From Dorea sp. 5-2 (lineage in GTDB: Bacteria; Bacillota; Clostridia; Lachnospirales; Lachnospiraceae), in contig NZ_KE159794.1 in the NCBI RefSeq assembly GCF_000403455.2, positions 186,001-250,000 on the forward strand: a DNA stretch of 64,000 nucleotides, in the 5' to 3' direction. A program made the position numbers and the translations under genes. Under the pieces are notes generated by a model. It saw nothing but the letters and a program-made list of their open reading frames with translations. It did not search any database and had not been told where the DNA came from. This document shows positions 6,906-14,665 of this stretch, one piece after another (position 1 is the stretch's first letter; the number at the start of each line of letters is the position of its first letter).

Positions 6906-8768
6906 TTAGTCATATTTTTCCTTACGCTTCTGGCTCATTGGCAGAGACTGCTCATTCTCAACCAGCTTCATTCCTTTTCCTGTCACACTCTCGATTGCTT
7001 CTACGTTGGAAGACTTCACATTTGGATTCCACTTCTTCTCAGCCGCTTTCACATCTTCTCCGCCCATAGCGTTCTTCAGCATCTGCAATGCACGAACAGC
7101 ATCTTCCGGACAAAGTGTATTACAAGCAAGAACCTCATTCTCAATTCCTGATTCAGACTTATTATTATCAACCATGTGCGTCATGTACTTATTCCCAACT
7201 ACCAACGCTCCCTGTACGGCACAGAAGGACATTCCCACTACCGGGATCCCTCTCATACCGATCTGCTCATGGTGGCTTGCGAAGTCGATGTGGTTATTTC
7301 CGAAACCTTCTGTAGTAACGAAAGCTCCGTCTACATCCAGCATCTCGCAGATCTGGCCTACACGTTTGGATACATAGAACTTCTCCGCATTGATCTGCGG
7401 GCTTCCTACGAAGATAACGCCGCAAAGGTCGATCTCTTCATCATGCAGAGCTTCCAGAACCAACGGCTCTCTCCAGTAATGTCTGGACATCTCTTTTGAT
7501 GCAGGCCCGATACAGGTAAGAGCGTGGATACATCCGTCCAGAACCTCCAGCGGAGATACTGCAACCGGAACATTACCAAGGTCAACGTTCGGCTTTCCGC
7601 CAAGGATACCAACCGGCTCTACCGGAAGGATCAGGTTATCATGCATAGCTCCCTGTCCCATGATCTCTTTCACGATGACAACTTTCTTCTTGCCAGGCCT
7701 TCTGTATTGGTCGAACTGCTCTGTATCTACTACGAGAGACTCATCCAACTTCTTTAAGCATTCACGGATCTCCTGTGTGATAACGTCGCTGGCGGTATGT
7801 GCTGCCAACGGGCCAGGCCTCTCCATGTTTGTTCCTTCTTTGACCGTTACCTGAGTCTTGATGAAGATCTCACCCTTCTCAGGAGCGCCCGGACGTCCCC
7901 ACATGATATTCTCATCGAGATATCCTTCGGAAGAACCGAACTCACCGATCTGAACACCGTTCGCATCCGTACCGGTTACCATCATAACGACGCCGTCAAG
8001 AACTCTTGTAACGCCGGATCCCAACTCATCCTCGCCCTCTTTGGTAGCGATCGGCTGAACATCCATGATCGTCTCGGAATAGGTGTGGTACTGCTCTGGT
8101 GTGATGATATCAATCTTTAAGTCATATACCAGTTTCTGAGAATCAATACATTCTTTCTCGATACCTTCACGGATATAAAGCGTCGTCCCGTCGATCTTTG
8201 TCTCAGGTCCTCTCTTAACTTCCGTGATGTTAAAGTGCTTTCTTGTTAAGCTTCTGATCAGCTTAGCTTCCTGCTCTGCTGCCGGTGCCGCCTCACCTGC
8301 CTCTGCTGCCGCTACAGCACCTACCGGCGCTGCCGCCGCTGCGCTGCCGCCTCCAAGCGCTCCCACCGGGATCTCAAGATCGATGTCTTTTCCTTCTCCG
8401 ATGTGGATCTTCAGAATACCGCCTGCCATCGGCGCTGCCGCCGGTACCGGTACCGGTACTGCTGCCGGCGCCGCCGCTTCTTCCTCGGCCGCTTCCGGAG
8501 CTGCCGGTGCGCTCGGCGCCTTTGCACCCTCTACAACATCTGCTGTAAGCGGGCAAAGAGAATCACAAGTTTTTGTGAGTTTTGCTCCCAGGACCTCCTC
8601 AATGGTAAGGCAGCCGTCAAGATTCAATAATCCTGAATCTACCAGATCATCAAAGATCGCCGGATCTTCCAGATTCGCCGGTTCGATCGTAATGCCGCCT
8701 TCGGCTCTACAACATAATACCGCCGGATCATGAGCATGAGCTTTCGCTGTTTCAGCTGTGATTGACAT
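6906..8768 (-). CDS. prdA: D-proline reductase proprotein PrdA (self-processing, pyruvoyl subunit)
   Basis: A 620-aa proprotein of D-proline reductase. In characterised enzymes it self-cleaves at a cysteine, which becomes the N-terminal pyruvoyl group that binds D-proline. Here that cysteine is Cys419 (codon 7512-7514) in HALTCIGPASKE, which would give about 418- and 202-residue chains. The N-terminal ~80 residues hold a cysteine-containing domain (CCRAEGG, CDSLCPL). Two Ala/Pro-rich flexible linkers follow at about 83-115 and 142-168, resembling swinging-arm linkers. The conserved catalytic body includes GEFGSSEGYL and MERPGPLAAHTASD. Strong site AAGGAGG precedes ATG 8768. The gene is followed within 20 nt by the small gene and prdB. 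No prdR lies between prdC and prdA, unlike in C. difficile. Confidence 0.95.
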   Translation of the reverse strand: MSITAETAKAHAHDPAVLCCRAEGGITIEPANLEDPAIFDDLVDSGLLNLDGCLTIEEVLGAKLTKTCDSLCPLTADVVEGAKAPSAPAAPEAAEEEAAAPAAVPVPVPAAAPMAGGILKIHIGEGKDIDLEIPVGALGGGSAAAAAPVGAVAAAEAGEAAPAAEQEAKLIRSLTRKHFNITEVKRGPETKIDGTTLYIREGIEKECIDSQKLVYDLKIDIITPEQYHTYSETIMDVQPIATKEGEDELGSGVTRVLDGVVMMVTGTDANGVQIGEFGSSEGYLDENIMWGRPGAPEKGEIFIKTQVTVKEGTNMERPGPLAAHTASDVITQEIRECLKKLDESLVVDTEQFDQYRRPGKKKVVIVKEIMGQGAMHDNLILPVEPVGILGGKPNVDLGNVPVAVSPLEVLDGCIHALTCIGPASKEMSRHYWREPLVLEALHDEEIDLCGVIFVGSPQINAEKFYVSKRVGQICEMLDVDGAFVTTEGFGNNHIDFASHHEQIGMRGIPVVGMSFCAVQGALVVGNKYMTHMVDNNKSESGIENEVLACNTLCPEDAVRALQMLKNAMGGEDVKAAEKKWNPNVKSSNVEAIESVTGKGMKLVENEQSLPMSQKRKEKYD

Positions 8769-8795
8769 ATTGTTTTCCCTCCTTGTTTGGTCTTA

Positions 8796-8867
8796 CGCAT
8801 CCCTTTCGGGACACATGAATTATGATACCCATATCGGCATGCCGCAATGCATACCGCCAAGCCAAAC
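8796..8867 (-). promoter_or_regulatory. Structured leader upstream of prdA
   Basis: The 219-bp prdC-prdA gap contains a hairpin with a GAAA loop (TCCC-GAAA-GGGA, 8811-8800). Upstream of it on the minus strand is a GGTATGC/GCATGCC hairpin in the 8840s-8860s. A CATAAT -10-like string lies between them. These could be a weak internal promoter plus a 5' stabilising hairpin for prdA. I do not recognise a known riboswitch. Confidence 0.3.
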
Positions 8868-8987
8868 GATTCTTGTACGTTTGCTTTAATGTATTTATAC
8901 AGCCGCATTATGGCAGGGAGATTACCTCTCTTTCTCCAGGCAAAAGAATCGGGGGTCAATTGCCTTTGCCGCCCGCGGCAGTAATAC

Positions 8988-10397
8988 CTATTTACCGTTC
9001 GGAAGCTGATCCACCTGCTTCGAAACTCTCAGAGTCCTATAGAGCGCATGGCCGACCGTCCTCATCACGTGGTCTGTCTGATGGAATACCTTAAGCCCCA
9101 TCTTCGGACCGGAAGCCATAACCGTATTGGAACAGTCAGAGCAGTTGCCGATGATGATATATTCGCACTTATCCTTCTTAAACTGCATATTGTTCTTAAC
9201 CTGTCCCGGACAGTTCCCCGGCCTTAAGCACTTAAGCGGCGCGCCCGGCTTATTCTCGATCGCCTGCTTACATCTGCAGACAGAAACCACTTTGCCGTTC
9301 ATCTTCTGTGCGATCTCACGCATACGCTCCTCGCTTCCTCCGCATGCGCAGACCAGAAGGCCTACGTTCGCGCCATGGAGATCCGGGAACTCGATCGTCA
9401 CGAGGATACCGCCTGTCGTCTTCGTGATCGGAGCGTCAAATTCCGTAGACTTGCCTGTGAAGGCTCCGCCCATAATGATCTCACCGTATACGCCGTCGAT
9501 ACCGCCCGCTCTCTCGATCAGATCACCAACGCTTACGCCTACCGGAACATCCATAAATACATGCGCCTGATTGCCGCCGTTGATCTTACCGCGTACGGTC
9601 AGGTTCTTCGTGATACACGGCTTCTTCTCATCAACCGCCTCCGCGATCTTCGCCGCAGTCTCAAGATTCACAACCACGGATCTGGCTGCCGACGGAAGCT
9701 GCATCGTCGTAAGATTTACACCCAGGCACTCTCTTACCACCGCGCGCTCTTCCCCCATTGGGTAGATATCCGGAAGAAGATGAATGGTAATATCCGCCTC
9801 GTCTGCGATCCCCTTGCGCAGGATCTCGATCGCCTTCTCATTCTTCTTCTTAATCGCAAAGACAGCTTTATCCGCATGCGTGATCTCCATACAATACTTC
9901 ACACCGCGGATAACTTTGTCACACTGTTCCTCAATCTGTCTGATATTGTGCTCAAGTCCCGGCTCACACTCAGCGGCATTGATCAGAATATAACTGTGTT
10001 CCAACTTGAAATCTGCCGGAAGCTCCGGATTGATCTCCGGATCCAATTCAGCCATCTCCGTCTCCGCAAGGTTGATAGAAAGCTTCACCCCTGTCGGGAA
10101 TCCCGCTCCTCCCATACCTACGATACCGGCTTCTTTCACCAACGCCAGTTTATCGTTCTCGTCAGCCACTTCGATCGGTACGAATTCGTCCTTCTGTTCT
10201 TCGTCAGGCGTAATGACGATCTTGTCTTCCAGAACTTCTTCGACCACACCGTACACACTTGAGAAAATGTTCGCGCCAAGACCTGTCGGTACCGCAATCT
10301 TTGTACCCTTCTGCACTTTATCCCCAGCTTTTACAATTGCCTGACATGGGGCGCCGACATGCTGACGCAGCAAAATCTGTACATTTCCCATTGACAT
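8988..10397 (-). CDS. prdC: Electron-transfer protein PrdC (RnfC-like) for proline reductase
   Basis: A 469-aa RnfC/NuoF-like protein that is believed to pass electrons from NADH to proline reductase. Residues 5-60 are a barrel-sandwich (biotinyl-like) domain (GAPCQAIVKAGDKVQKG). GMGGAGFPTGVKL at 94-106 is the glycine-rich flavin/NADH-binding signature of the RnfC/NuoF family. The C-terminal third has a SLBB-like region (VPVGVSVGDLIERAGG) and then a cysteine-rich part (CACGG, VCRCKQ, KCLRPGNCPG, GNCSDCSN) likely to bind Fe-S clusters. No in-frame UGA is seen, so this copy uses cysteines only. GGAG lies just before ATG 10397, and a start two codons later is equally possible. It is the first gene of the minus-strand prd group. 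Confidence 0.9.
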   Translation of the reverse strand: MSMGNVQILLRQHVGAPCQAIVKAGDKVQKGTKIAVPTGLGANIFSSVYGVVEEVLEDKIVITPDEEQKDEFVPIEVADENDKLALVKEAGIVGMGGAGFPTGVKLSINLAETEMAELDPEINPELPADFKLEHSYILINAAECEPGLEHNIRQIEEQCDKVIRGVKYCMEITHADKAVFAIKKKNEKAIEILRKGIADEADITIHLLPDIYPMGEERAVVRECLGVNLTTMQLPSAARSVVVNLETAAKIAEAVDEKKPCITKNLTVRGKINGGNQAHVFMDVPVGVSVGDLIERAGGIDGVYGEIIMGGAFTGKSTEFDAPITKTTGGILVTIEFPDLHGANVGLLVCACGGSEERMREIAQKMNGKVVSVCRCKQAIENKPGAPLKCLRPGNCPGQVKNNMQFKKDKCEYIIIGNCSDCSNTVMASGPKMGLKVFHQTDHVMRTVGHALYRTLRVSKQVDQLPNGK

Positions 10398-10519
10398 CCT
10401 TCTCCTTTACATTATTTATAAGCAAAAACGAATCCTTCCGGTCCGTTCACTTATTCACTTTTAATATGAAATTTTAATACTGCTTAATAATCAAGAAAAA
10501 TGTTCGTTTATTTTAATTT

Positions 10520-10534
10520 ATAAATAACGTCTAT
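10520..10534 (-). promoter_or_regulatory. One-mismatch copy of the shared Se/proline operator, upstream of prdC
   Basis: On the minus strand this reads ATAGA-CGTTA-TTTAT, one base away from ATAGA-N5-TCTAT. As at prdF it runs directly into a TATAAA -10-like box (minus strand, 10522-10517). No good -35 precedes it, as often seen at LysR-activated promoters. It lies about 125 bp before the prdC start. Confidence 0.45.
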
Positions 10535-10586
10535 AGATCCGGCAGACAGATCGCACCTGCAAGACCATGACAGACGGCTTATCTTC

Positions 10587-10684
10587 TGGCGAGGGCATGT
10601 GGGAATCGAACCCACCCGGGACGCTCTTAACGCCCCACACTGGTTTTGAAGACCAGGAGGCACACCAGTCACCCATCTACCCCC
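10587..10684 (-). tRNA. selC: tRNA-Sec (anticodon UCA)
   Basis: A 98-nt tRNA on the minus strand. The anticodon stem-loop is CTGGT-CTTCAAA-ACCAG with UCA at the anticodon. It has a long variable arm, a GTGGG-TTCGATT-CCCAC T-arm, an 8-bp acceptor helix with G-U pairs (one mismatch as drawn), discriminator G and an encoded CCA at 10587-10589. The 8+5 helix layout and long extra arm are features of bacterial selenocysteine tRNA. It decodes UGA in prdB and selD with SelB. It lies between prdC and the divergent prdF, inside the locus that consumes it. Confidence 0.95.
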
Positions 10685-10707
10685 ATATAAATACTTTTTA
10701 TGTGTTT

Positions 10708-10736
10708 ACATTAGCACAGATTCACACTAATTTCAA
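10708..10736 (-). promoter_or_regulatory. Probable promoter of selC
   Basis: On the minus strand TTGAAA (10736-10731) is followed after 17 bp by TAATGT (10713-10708). The predicted start lies about 15 nt before the mature tRNA-Sec 5' end. Confidence 0.45.
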
Positions 10737-10771
10737 CACTTTTTTTATATTTTTATAATATCAAAAAAACG

Positions 10772-10800
10772 TTGACTTTTCAAGGGTTTTCGGTCATAAT
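10772..10800 (+). promoter_or_regulatory. Upstream promoter P1 of prdF
   Basis: TTGACT (10772-10777), 17 bp, CATAAT (10795-10800). A transcript from here would carry a leader of about 285 nt before prdF. The leader contains small hairpins (CTGATC-GCA-GATCAG, and a GATACC...GGTATC stem near 10968-11010) but no known riboswitch that I recognise. The rest of the 408-bp gap between selC and prdF holds only P2, the operator and the selC promoter. Confidence 0.5.
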
Positions 10801-11028
10801 AGAGTCAAGAAGATTGAACGGCATACTAGAACGCAGTCTATTTGTTAATTTCCTGGCAGTTTTATAGCTGTCTTCCTTATATAAAGGAGAATCCTGATCG
10901 CAGATCAGAGCTTATTTCCCGTTTTTCCTGTCCGGTTTTTACGAGATCTCACGTTAAGATCTGCAGATACCGAACCACTGATCCGCAAAAGACACTGCGG
11001 GTATCGTTGGGGAAATCCCGAAGTGTTT

Positions 11029-11057
11029 TTGATACATTTATAGATTATTTCTATAAA
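11029..11057 (+). promoter_or_regulatory. Proximal promoter P2 of prdF overlapping an operator dyad
   Basis: TTGATA (11029-11034), 17 bp, TATAAA (11052-11057), about 35 nt before the prdF start. The dyad ATAGA-TTATT-TCTAT (11040-11054) fills the spacer and overlaps the -10, so a bound regulator would interact directly with polymerase. Confidence 0.55.
11040..11054 (+). promoter_or_regulatory. Shared Se/proline operator, copy at prdF
   Basis: Exact ATAGA-N5-TCTAT, which is also the LysR-type T-N11-A pattern. The flanks match the csd copy as well: TTTATAGAT before and TCTATAAAAAAT after, with two differences in the centre only. Confidence 0.6.
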
Positions 11058-11092
11058 AAATCATCACCAAAAATCCAGGAGGTAGAAGAATT

Positions 11093-12127
11093 ATGGAATT
11101 AAAAGCAAATGTCAATTTCGATCGGTTCGAAGGTGCATTGCAGGTAGTTGACTCTCACACCGTAGGCGAGTTCTGCCGTATCGTGATCGGCGGTTTCCCG
11201 GAGCCGGAAGGAACCACGATGATCGAGAAGAAGAAATGGATGGAGGATAACTATGACCACGTGCGTACCGCTCTTATGTTCGAGCCTCGCGGACACCACG
11301 ATATGTTCGGCGCTTTCCTGTGCGAGCCGGTGAACAAAGAAGCTGATTTCGGCGTTATGTTCATGGACACAGGCGGATACCTGAACATGTGCGGACACTG
11401 TACGATCGGCGCCGTAACCGTAGCCGTTGAGGCGGGACTCGTAGAGTCTAAAGAAGGCGAGAATGAAGTCGTTCTGGAAGCTCCGGCAGGACTGATCCGT
11501 ACGAAGGCTATCGTGAAAGACGGCAAGGTTGAGAGCGTTACTCTGACCAACGTTCCTTCCTTCGTATACAAAGAGAACCAGAAGATCACCGTTGACGGAA
11601 AAGAGATCGAATTCACCATCTCCTTCGGCGGCAGCTTCTTCGCACTGGTTGATACCACCAAGCTCGACATCGGCGAGATCAATCCGAAGACTGTTCCGGA
11701 ATACACAAAGCTCGGCATGAAGATGTTAGAGATCATCAACAGGGATATCCCGGTTAAGCATCCTCTTCTTGATATCACAAGCGTTGACCTGGTTGAGTTC
11801 TACGGACCGACTCCGAATCCTGAGAAAGCCACGATGAGAAACGTGGTAATCTTCGGCGACGCTATGGCAGACCGTTCTCCGTGCGGAACAGGAACCAGCG
11901 CAAAACTCGCTACACTTCATCACTGGGGCGAGATCAAGGTCGGCGAGGAGTTTATCTACGAGAGCTTCATCGGTTCCCTGTTCAAAGGCGTGATCAAAGA
12001 GACCGCAAAAGTCGGCGACTTCGACGCTGTTATTCCTATGATCACAGGAAGCTGCTATCTGACAGGCGTTGCAACTTATCTGATCGATCCGACAGATCCG
12101 TTGAAATATGGATTCCAGGTAGGCTAA
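11093..12127 (+). CDS. prdF: Proline racemase
   Basis: A 344-aa, PLP-independent racemase that converts L-proline to D-proline, the substrate of PrdA/PrdB. Both halves of the two-cysteine active site are present: Cys100 in NMCGHCTIG and Cys264 in DRSPCGTGTSAK. Length is that of the proline racemase/hydroxyproline epimerase family. Linkage to prd genes favours proline over hydroxyproline as substrate. CCAGGAGGTAGAAGAATT precedes the ATG. It is transcribed away from selC and prdC, from P1 and P2, and ends at a terminator. It is the only prd gene on the plus strand. Confidence 0.95.
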   Translation: MELKANVNFDRFEGALQVVDSHTVGEFCRIVIGGFPEPEGTTMIEKKKWMEDNYDHVRTALMFEPRGHHDMFGAFLCEPVNKEADFGVMFMDTGGYLNMCGHCTIGAVTVAVEAGLVESKEGENEVVLEAPAGLIRTKAIVKDGKVESVTLTNVPSFVYKENQKITVDGKEIEFTISFGGSFFALVDTTKLDIGEINPKTVPEYTKLGMKMLEIINRDIPVKHPLLDITSVDLVEFYGPTPNPEKATMRNVVIFGDAMADRSPCGTGTSAKLATLHHWGEIKVGEEFIYESFIGSLFKGVIKETAKVGDFDAVIPMITGSCYLTGVATYLIDPTDPLKYGFQVG

Positions 12128-12198
12128 TCGCAGTAGGCTGATCGTGTAATAACATTCTTTGCATTTTTTGTTAAAATATGATATACTCTATAAGAAAA

Positions 12199-12234
12199 GA
12201 AGCGGGTTAAGGGGATAATCCGCTTCTCTTCTTA
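12199..12234 (+). terminator. Terminator after prdF
   Basis: Stem GAAGCGG (12199-12205) / CCGCTTC (12220-12226), extended by flanking purine and pyrimidine runs and followed by TCTTCTTATAATT. Confidence 0.65.
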
Positions 12235-12344
12235 TAATTATCACACCCCATAATATACTAACCTGTATTTACTTGAAAGATTTGTGGGCTCAACTTTGCA
12301 GACTCATAATTTTAACGGTATGTCAGATGAAAGGAATGATACAT

Positions 12345-12932
12345 ATGCCACGCAAAAGGCGATCAACGAAAAGCCGCATTATAAAAGCGGCATGGAATCT
12401 GTTTTACAAAAACGGATACGACAACACTACCGTGGAGGAGATTATCGCAGCCTCAAAGACATCGAAGGGGACCTTCTACCATTATTTCAAAGGAAAAGAA
12501 GCTCTTCTGAATTCCCTCTCCGATCTGTTCGACCAGAAGTATGAGGAACTTGCCGCTGCGATCGACCCGGATATGTCCGCATATGATAAGCTGCTGCTGC
12601 TGAATCACGAACTGTTCCACATGATCGAGAGCAGCGTCGATATCCATCTCCTTGCTTTTCTGTATTCTTCACAGCTTACTACCAGAGACAAGAAATCTCT
12701 TGCCGATAATAAGCGATTTTATTTCAAATGGGTTACGCAGATTCTTGATGATGCTATAAAAAGCGGAGAATTCAGTGATAACAGCACTGCCGAAGAATTG
12801 ATGAATATCTACGCCATGTATGAACGTGCCCTGCTATATGACTGGGCGCTCTTTAAAGGGAACTTTTCACTTACAGAACACAGCGACAAGCTTCTGCCGC
12901 ATGTGTTAGACGTGTTTGTCAAAGGAGTATAA
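12345..12932 (+). CDS. TetR-family transcriptional regulator
   Basis: A 195-aa regulator with an N-terminal HTH of TetR type at about residues 8-54: KSRIIKAAWNLFYKNGYDN, then TTVEEIIAASKTSKGTFYHYF. The C-terminal ~140 residues are a helical ligand-binding domain without a recognised subfamily. The start at 12345 (MPRKRRS) is preferred because AAAGGA lies nine bases upstream. A longer frame from 12273 would add a hydrophobic, Cys-containing leader not seen in the family. It lies between the prdF terminator and a bidirectional terminator, so it is monocistronic. Its target is unknown. The neighbouring prdF or DUF3343/TusA genes are candidates by proximity only. Confidence 0.8.
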   Translation: MPRKRRSTKSRIIKAAWNLFYKNGYDNTTVEEIIAASKTSKGTFYHYFKGKEALLNSLSDLFDQKYEELAAAIDPDMSAYDKLLLLNHELFHMIESSVDIHLLAFLYSSQLTTRDKKSLADNKRFYFKWVTQILDDAIKSGEFSDNSTAEELMNIYAMYERALLYDWALFKGNFSLTEHSDKLLPHVLDVFVKGV

Positions 12933-12952
12933 GGTTATGGATGTTTCACCGC

Positions 12953-12991
12953 AAAAGACAGGTATGCTTTGGATTGCTTACCTGTCTTTTT
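12953..12991. terminator. Bidirectional terminator between tetR and the selenium-trafficking operon
   Basis: A perfect 12-bp stem AAAAGACAGGTA (12953-12964) / TACCTGTCTTTT (12979-12990) has A/T runs on both sides. It ends the tetR transcript and the minus-strand csd-yedE-tusA-DUF3343 transcript. Confidence 0.85.
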
Positions 12992-13004
12992 GGGTTCCGG
13001 ATTT

Positions 13005-13241
13005 TCACACCATGCACTCGTGCATGTCTTCTTCCTCAATTCCTGCTTTGCGCATCATAGCGACAATCTCTTCCCGATCCTCAAGGGCGGCGCACCATGA
13101 CAATCCGCACCCTGCCGAGATTGCCCTCGGAACAGGGATAATGCGCCCTGGGACCTGATGTTCCTTACATGCCTTCTCCATCGCCATCGCGTCTGCGGTT
13201 GTGTGGAAGGTTACAACTAATCTTAGTTCTTTTTTTCTCAT
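13005..13241 (-). CDS. DUF3343 protein, putative Se/S carrier
   Basis: A 78-aa protein of the DUF3343 type. These small proteins co-occur with selenium genes and are proposed to carry selenium or sulfur. The N-terminal LRLVVTFHTTADAMAMEKACKE and the central RIIPVPRAISAGCGLSWC are typical. The AGCGLSWC cysteines are the probable carrier residues. It is the last gene of the operon after the TusA-like gene (3-nt gap) and ends before a bidirectional terminator. Its acceptor and donor are not known. In this context it would move selenium from the desulfurase-like enzyme or YedE towards SelD. Confidence 0.8.
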   Translation of the reverse strand: MRKKELRLVVTFHTTADAMAMEKACKEHQVPGRIIPVPRAISAGCGLSWCAALEDREEIVAMMRKAGIEEEDMHECMV

Positions 13242-13243
13242 GT

Positions 13244-13447
13244 CTACTCGATCACCACTTCGAAATACCCGTCTTTCTCGCTGGCTGTTGATTTCCTACC
13301 ATGGTCTTTGGCATATTTTTCAACGTTCATCTTCTGATGCGGCTCCGTCACCAGGATCTTAACCGCTCCCGACGCGCCCTTAAGCGCTTCTGCAGTAAGC
13401 ATTAACGGCTCCGGACAAGAAAGACCTCTTGCATCTACTTCCTTCAT
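13244..13447 (-). CDS. TusA-family sulfurtransferase-like protein
   Basis: A 67-aa single-domain TusA/SirA-like protein. It has the MKEVDARGLSCPEPLMLT motif, where the Cys of CPEP (residue 11) would hold a persulfide or perselenide. The short beta-alpha-beta-alpha-beta-beta fold is complete. It lies between yedE and the DUF3343 gene, an arrangement found in selenium-utilising bacteria, so I read it as a selenium/sulfur relay protein rather than the tRNA-thiolation TusA. It is start-coupled downstream of yedE with a gap of about 70 bp. Confidence 0.85.
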   Translation of the reverse strand: MKEVDARGLSCPEPLMLTAEALKGASGAVKILVTEPHQKMNVEKYAKDHGRKSTASEKDGYFEVVIE

Positions 13448-13516
13448 ATTATTACCTTCTTTCTCAGGATACTATGTATCACACTTAATTGCAATCTTTC
13501 ATTTTATTTTTTGTCA

Positions 13517-14614
13517 CTACTTCGCTTCATCCCTCTTGCTGGTAAATGCGATCACGAAGCACACAATGATACAGATGATGCACGCCACCTTGCCGTGCGG
13601 CGGTACCGCGCCTGCAACGATCTCTTTCGTCTCTGCATTCATCGCCGTTCCGCTTGCCGCAAGCCCAAGATTATGGCACAGGGCGGCTCCCACGAACATT
13701 CCCATAACCGTCACTGCCGAGTCGGACGACCCCTGTCCTGCAAGGATCAACTGACGCAGCGGGCAGCCTCCCGCCAATGTTGCGGCAAATCCAACCGTAT
13801 ACATCCCAAGAATGTTCCACAGGTGATCGGAATGAGCGATAATTCCCGGCGTATTAAAACCGACCGTAAAACGGTCCGTCGCAAGATTGAACACCAGCAT
13901 CACTACGAATAAGCCCGCGATCACGCTGAACAGATCGAAATTCTTCATCAGAATGACGTCACGGATACTTCCGGCAAAACACATCCTCGACTTCTGAGCG
14001 ACTGCTCCGAAGACCAGCCCTCCCACAAGAGAAGCGATAACCGGCGCATGCATACTTCCCGGCCCCGCCTCGCTTGCCTTCAGAAGCGACGGGATCAACG
14101 CCATGGCAAGGATCCCAGCCATCATAACCGGAAGCATGGTTCCTCCCACCTTATTCACTGCATGCGCCCTTCCAAGGCTGAATCCCTTCTTCAAGGCAAA
14201 CACCCCGGTTGCCACTCCAAGGATAAAGCCGATCAACGCAACCCAGGCATTCAGGTCGCCGGCTGACATACGGATGATCATGCGCAGCGGGCAGCCCAGG
14301 AATACAAGGGATCCGATCACTATGATCATTCCCAGGACAAAACGGATCATCGGAGACGATCCTCCCGTAGAACGATATTCCTTTGTTGCTATAGAAATGA
14401 TAAACGCTCCCAACACAAGCCCTATGATCTCCGGCCTTGCATACTGGACCACCTCTGCCTGGTGCATCCCCAGCGCACCCGCCGTATCTCGGATAAAGCA
14501 CGCGATACAGAACGCCATATTCGCAGGATTACCCATAAATGCAAGACATGCCGCTACAAGTCCGCAGATCACACCGGCAAGCGCCAGTTTCTTCTTTGAA
14601 TCTGATAAATTCAT
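13517..14614 (-). CDS. yedE: YedE-type membrane transporter, putative selenium transporter
   Basis: A 365-aa integral membrane protein with about ten hydrophobic segments in two related halves. Each half carries a GCPLR motif: LGCPLRMIIRM near residue 100 and GGCPLRQLILAGQG near 295. These are hallmarks of the YedE/YeeE (DUF395) family. Genes of this type next to yedF, selD or csd are annotated as putative selenium transporters. The start at 14614 is chosen because GGAGGAACAAAG precedes that ATG. The first in-frame ATG (14632) lies within the ribosome site. The neighbours are a cysteine desulfurase upstream and TusA-like/DUF3343 genes downstream, forming a Se-trafficking operon. The true cargo (selenite derivative or thiosulfate-like) is not provable here. 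Confidence 0.88.
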   Translation of the reverse strand: MNLSDSKKKLALAGVICGLVAACLAFMGNPANMAFCIACFIRDTAGALGMHQAEVVQYARPEIIGLVLGAFIISIATKEYRSTGGSSPMIRFVLGMIIVIGSLVFLGCPLRMIIRMSAGDLNAWVALIGFILGVATGVFALKKGFSLGRAHAVNKVGGTMLPVMMAGILAMALIPSLLKASEAGPGSMHAPVIASLVGGLVFGAVAQKSRMCFAGSIRDVILMKNFDLFSVIAGLFVVMLVFNLATDRFTVGFNTPGIIAHSDHLWNILGMYTVGFAATLAGGCPLRQLILAGQGSSDSAVTVMGMFVGAALCHNLGLAASGTAMNAETKEIVAGAVPPHGKVACIICIIVCFVIAFTSKRDEAK

Positions 14615-14665
14615 CTTTGTTCCTCCTCTCATTTGTAACCAACTTTCTCCCCCGCCGCCGACGGA

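Noticed and set aside
8224-8733. Ala/Ser/Pro-rich plus-strand ORF over the prdA linker
   Set aside because: Antisense of the Ala/Pro-rich linker of PrdA. It has no start signals.
8988-10397. Selenocysteine in PrdC
   Set aside because: The frame has no internal UGA. It ends at TAG and all candidate redox positions are cysteines.
10842-11102. 86-codon ORF in the prdF leader
   Set aside because: No ribosome site, it spans promoter P2 and the operator, and has no family features.
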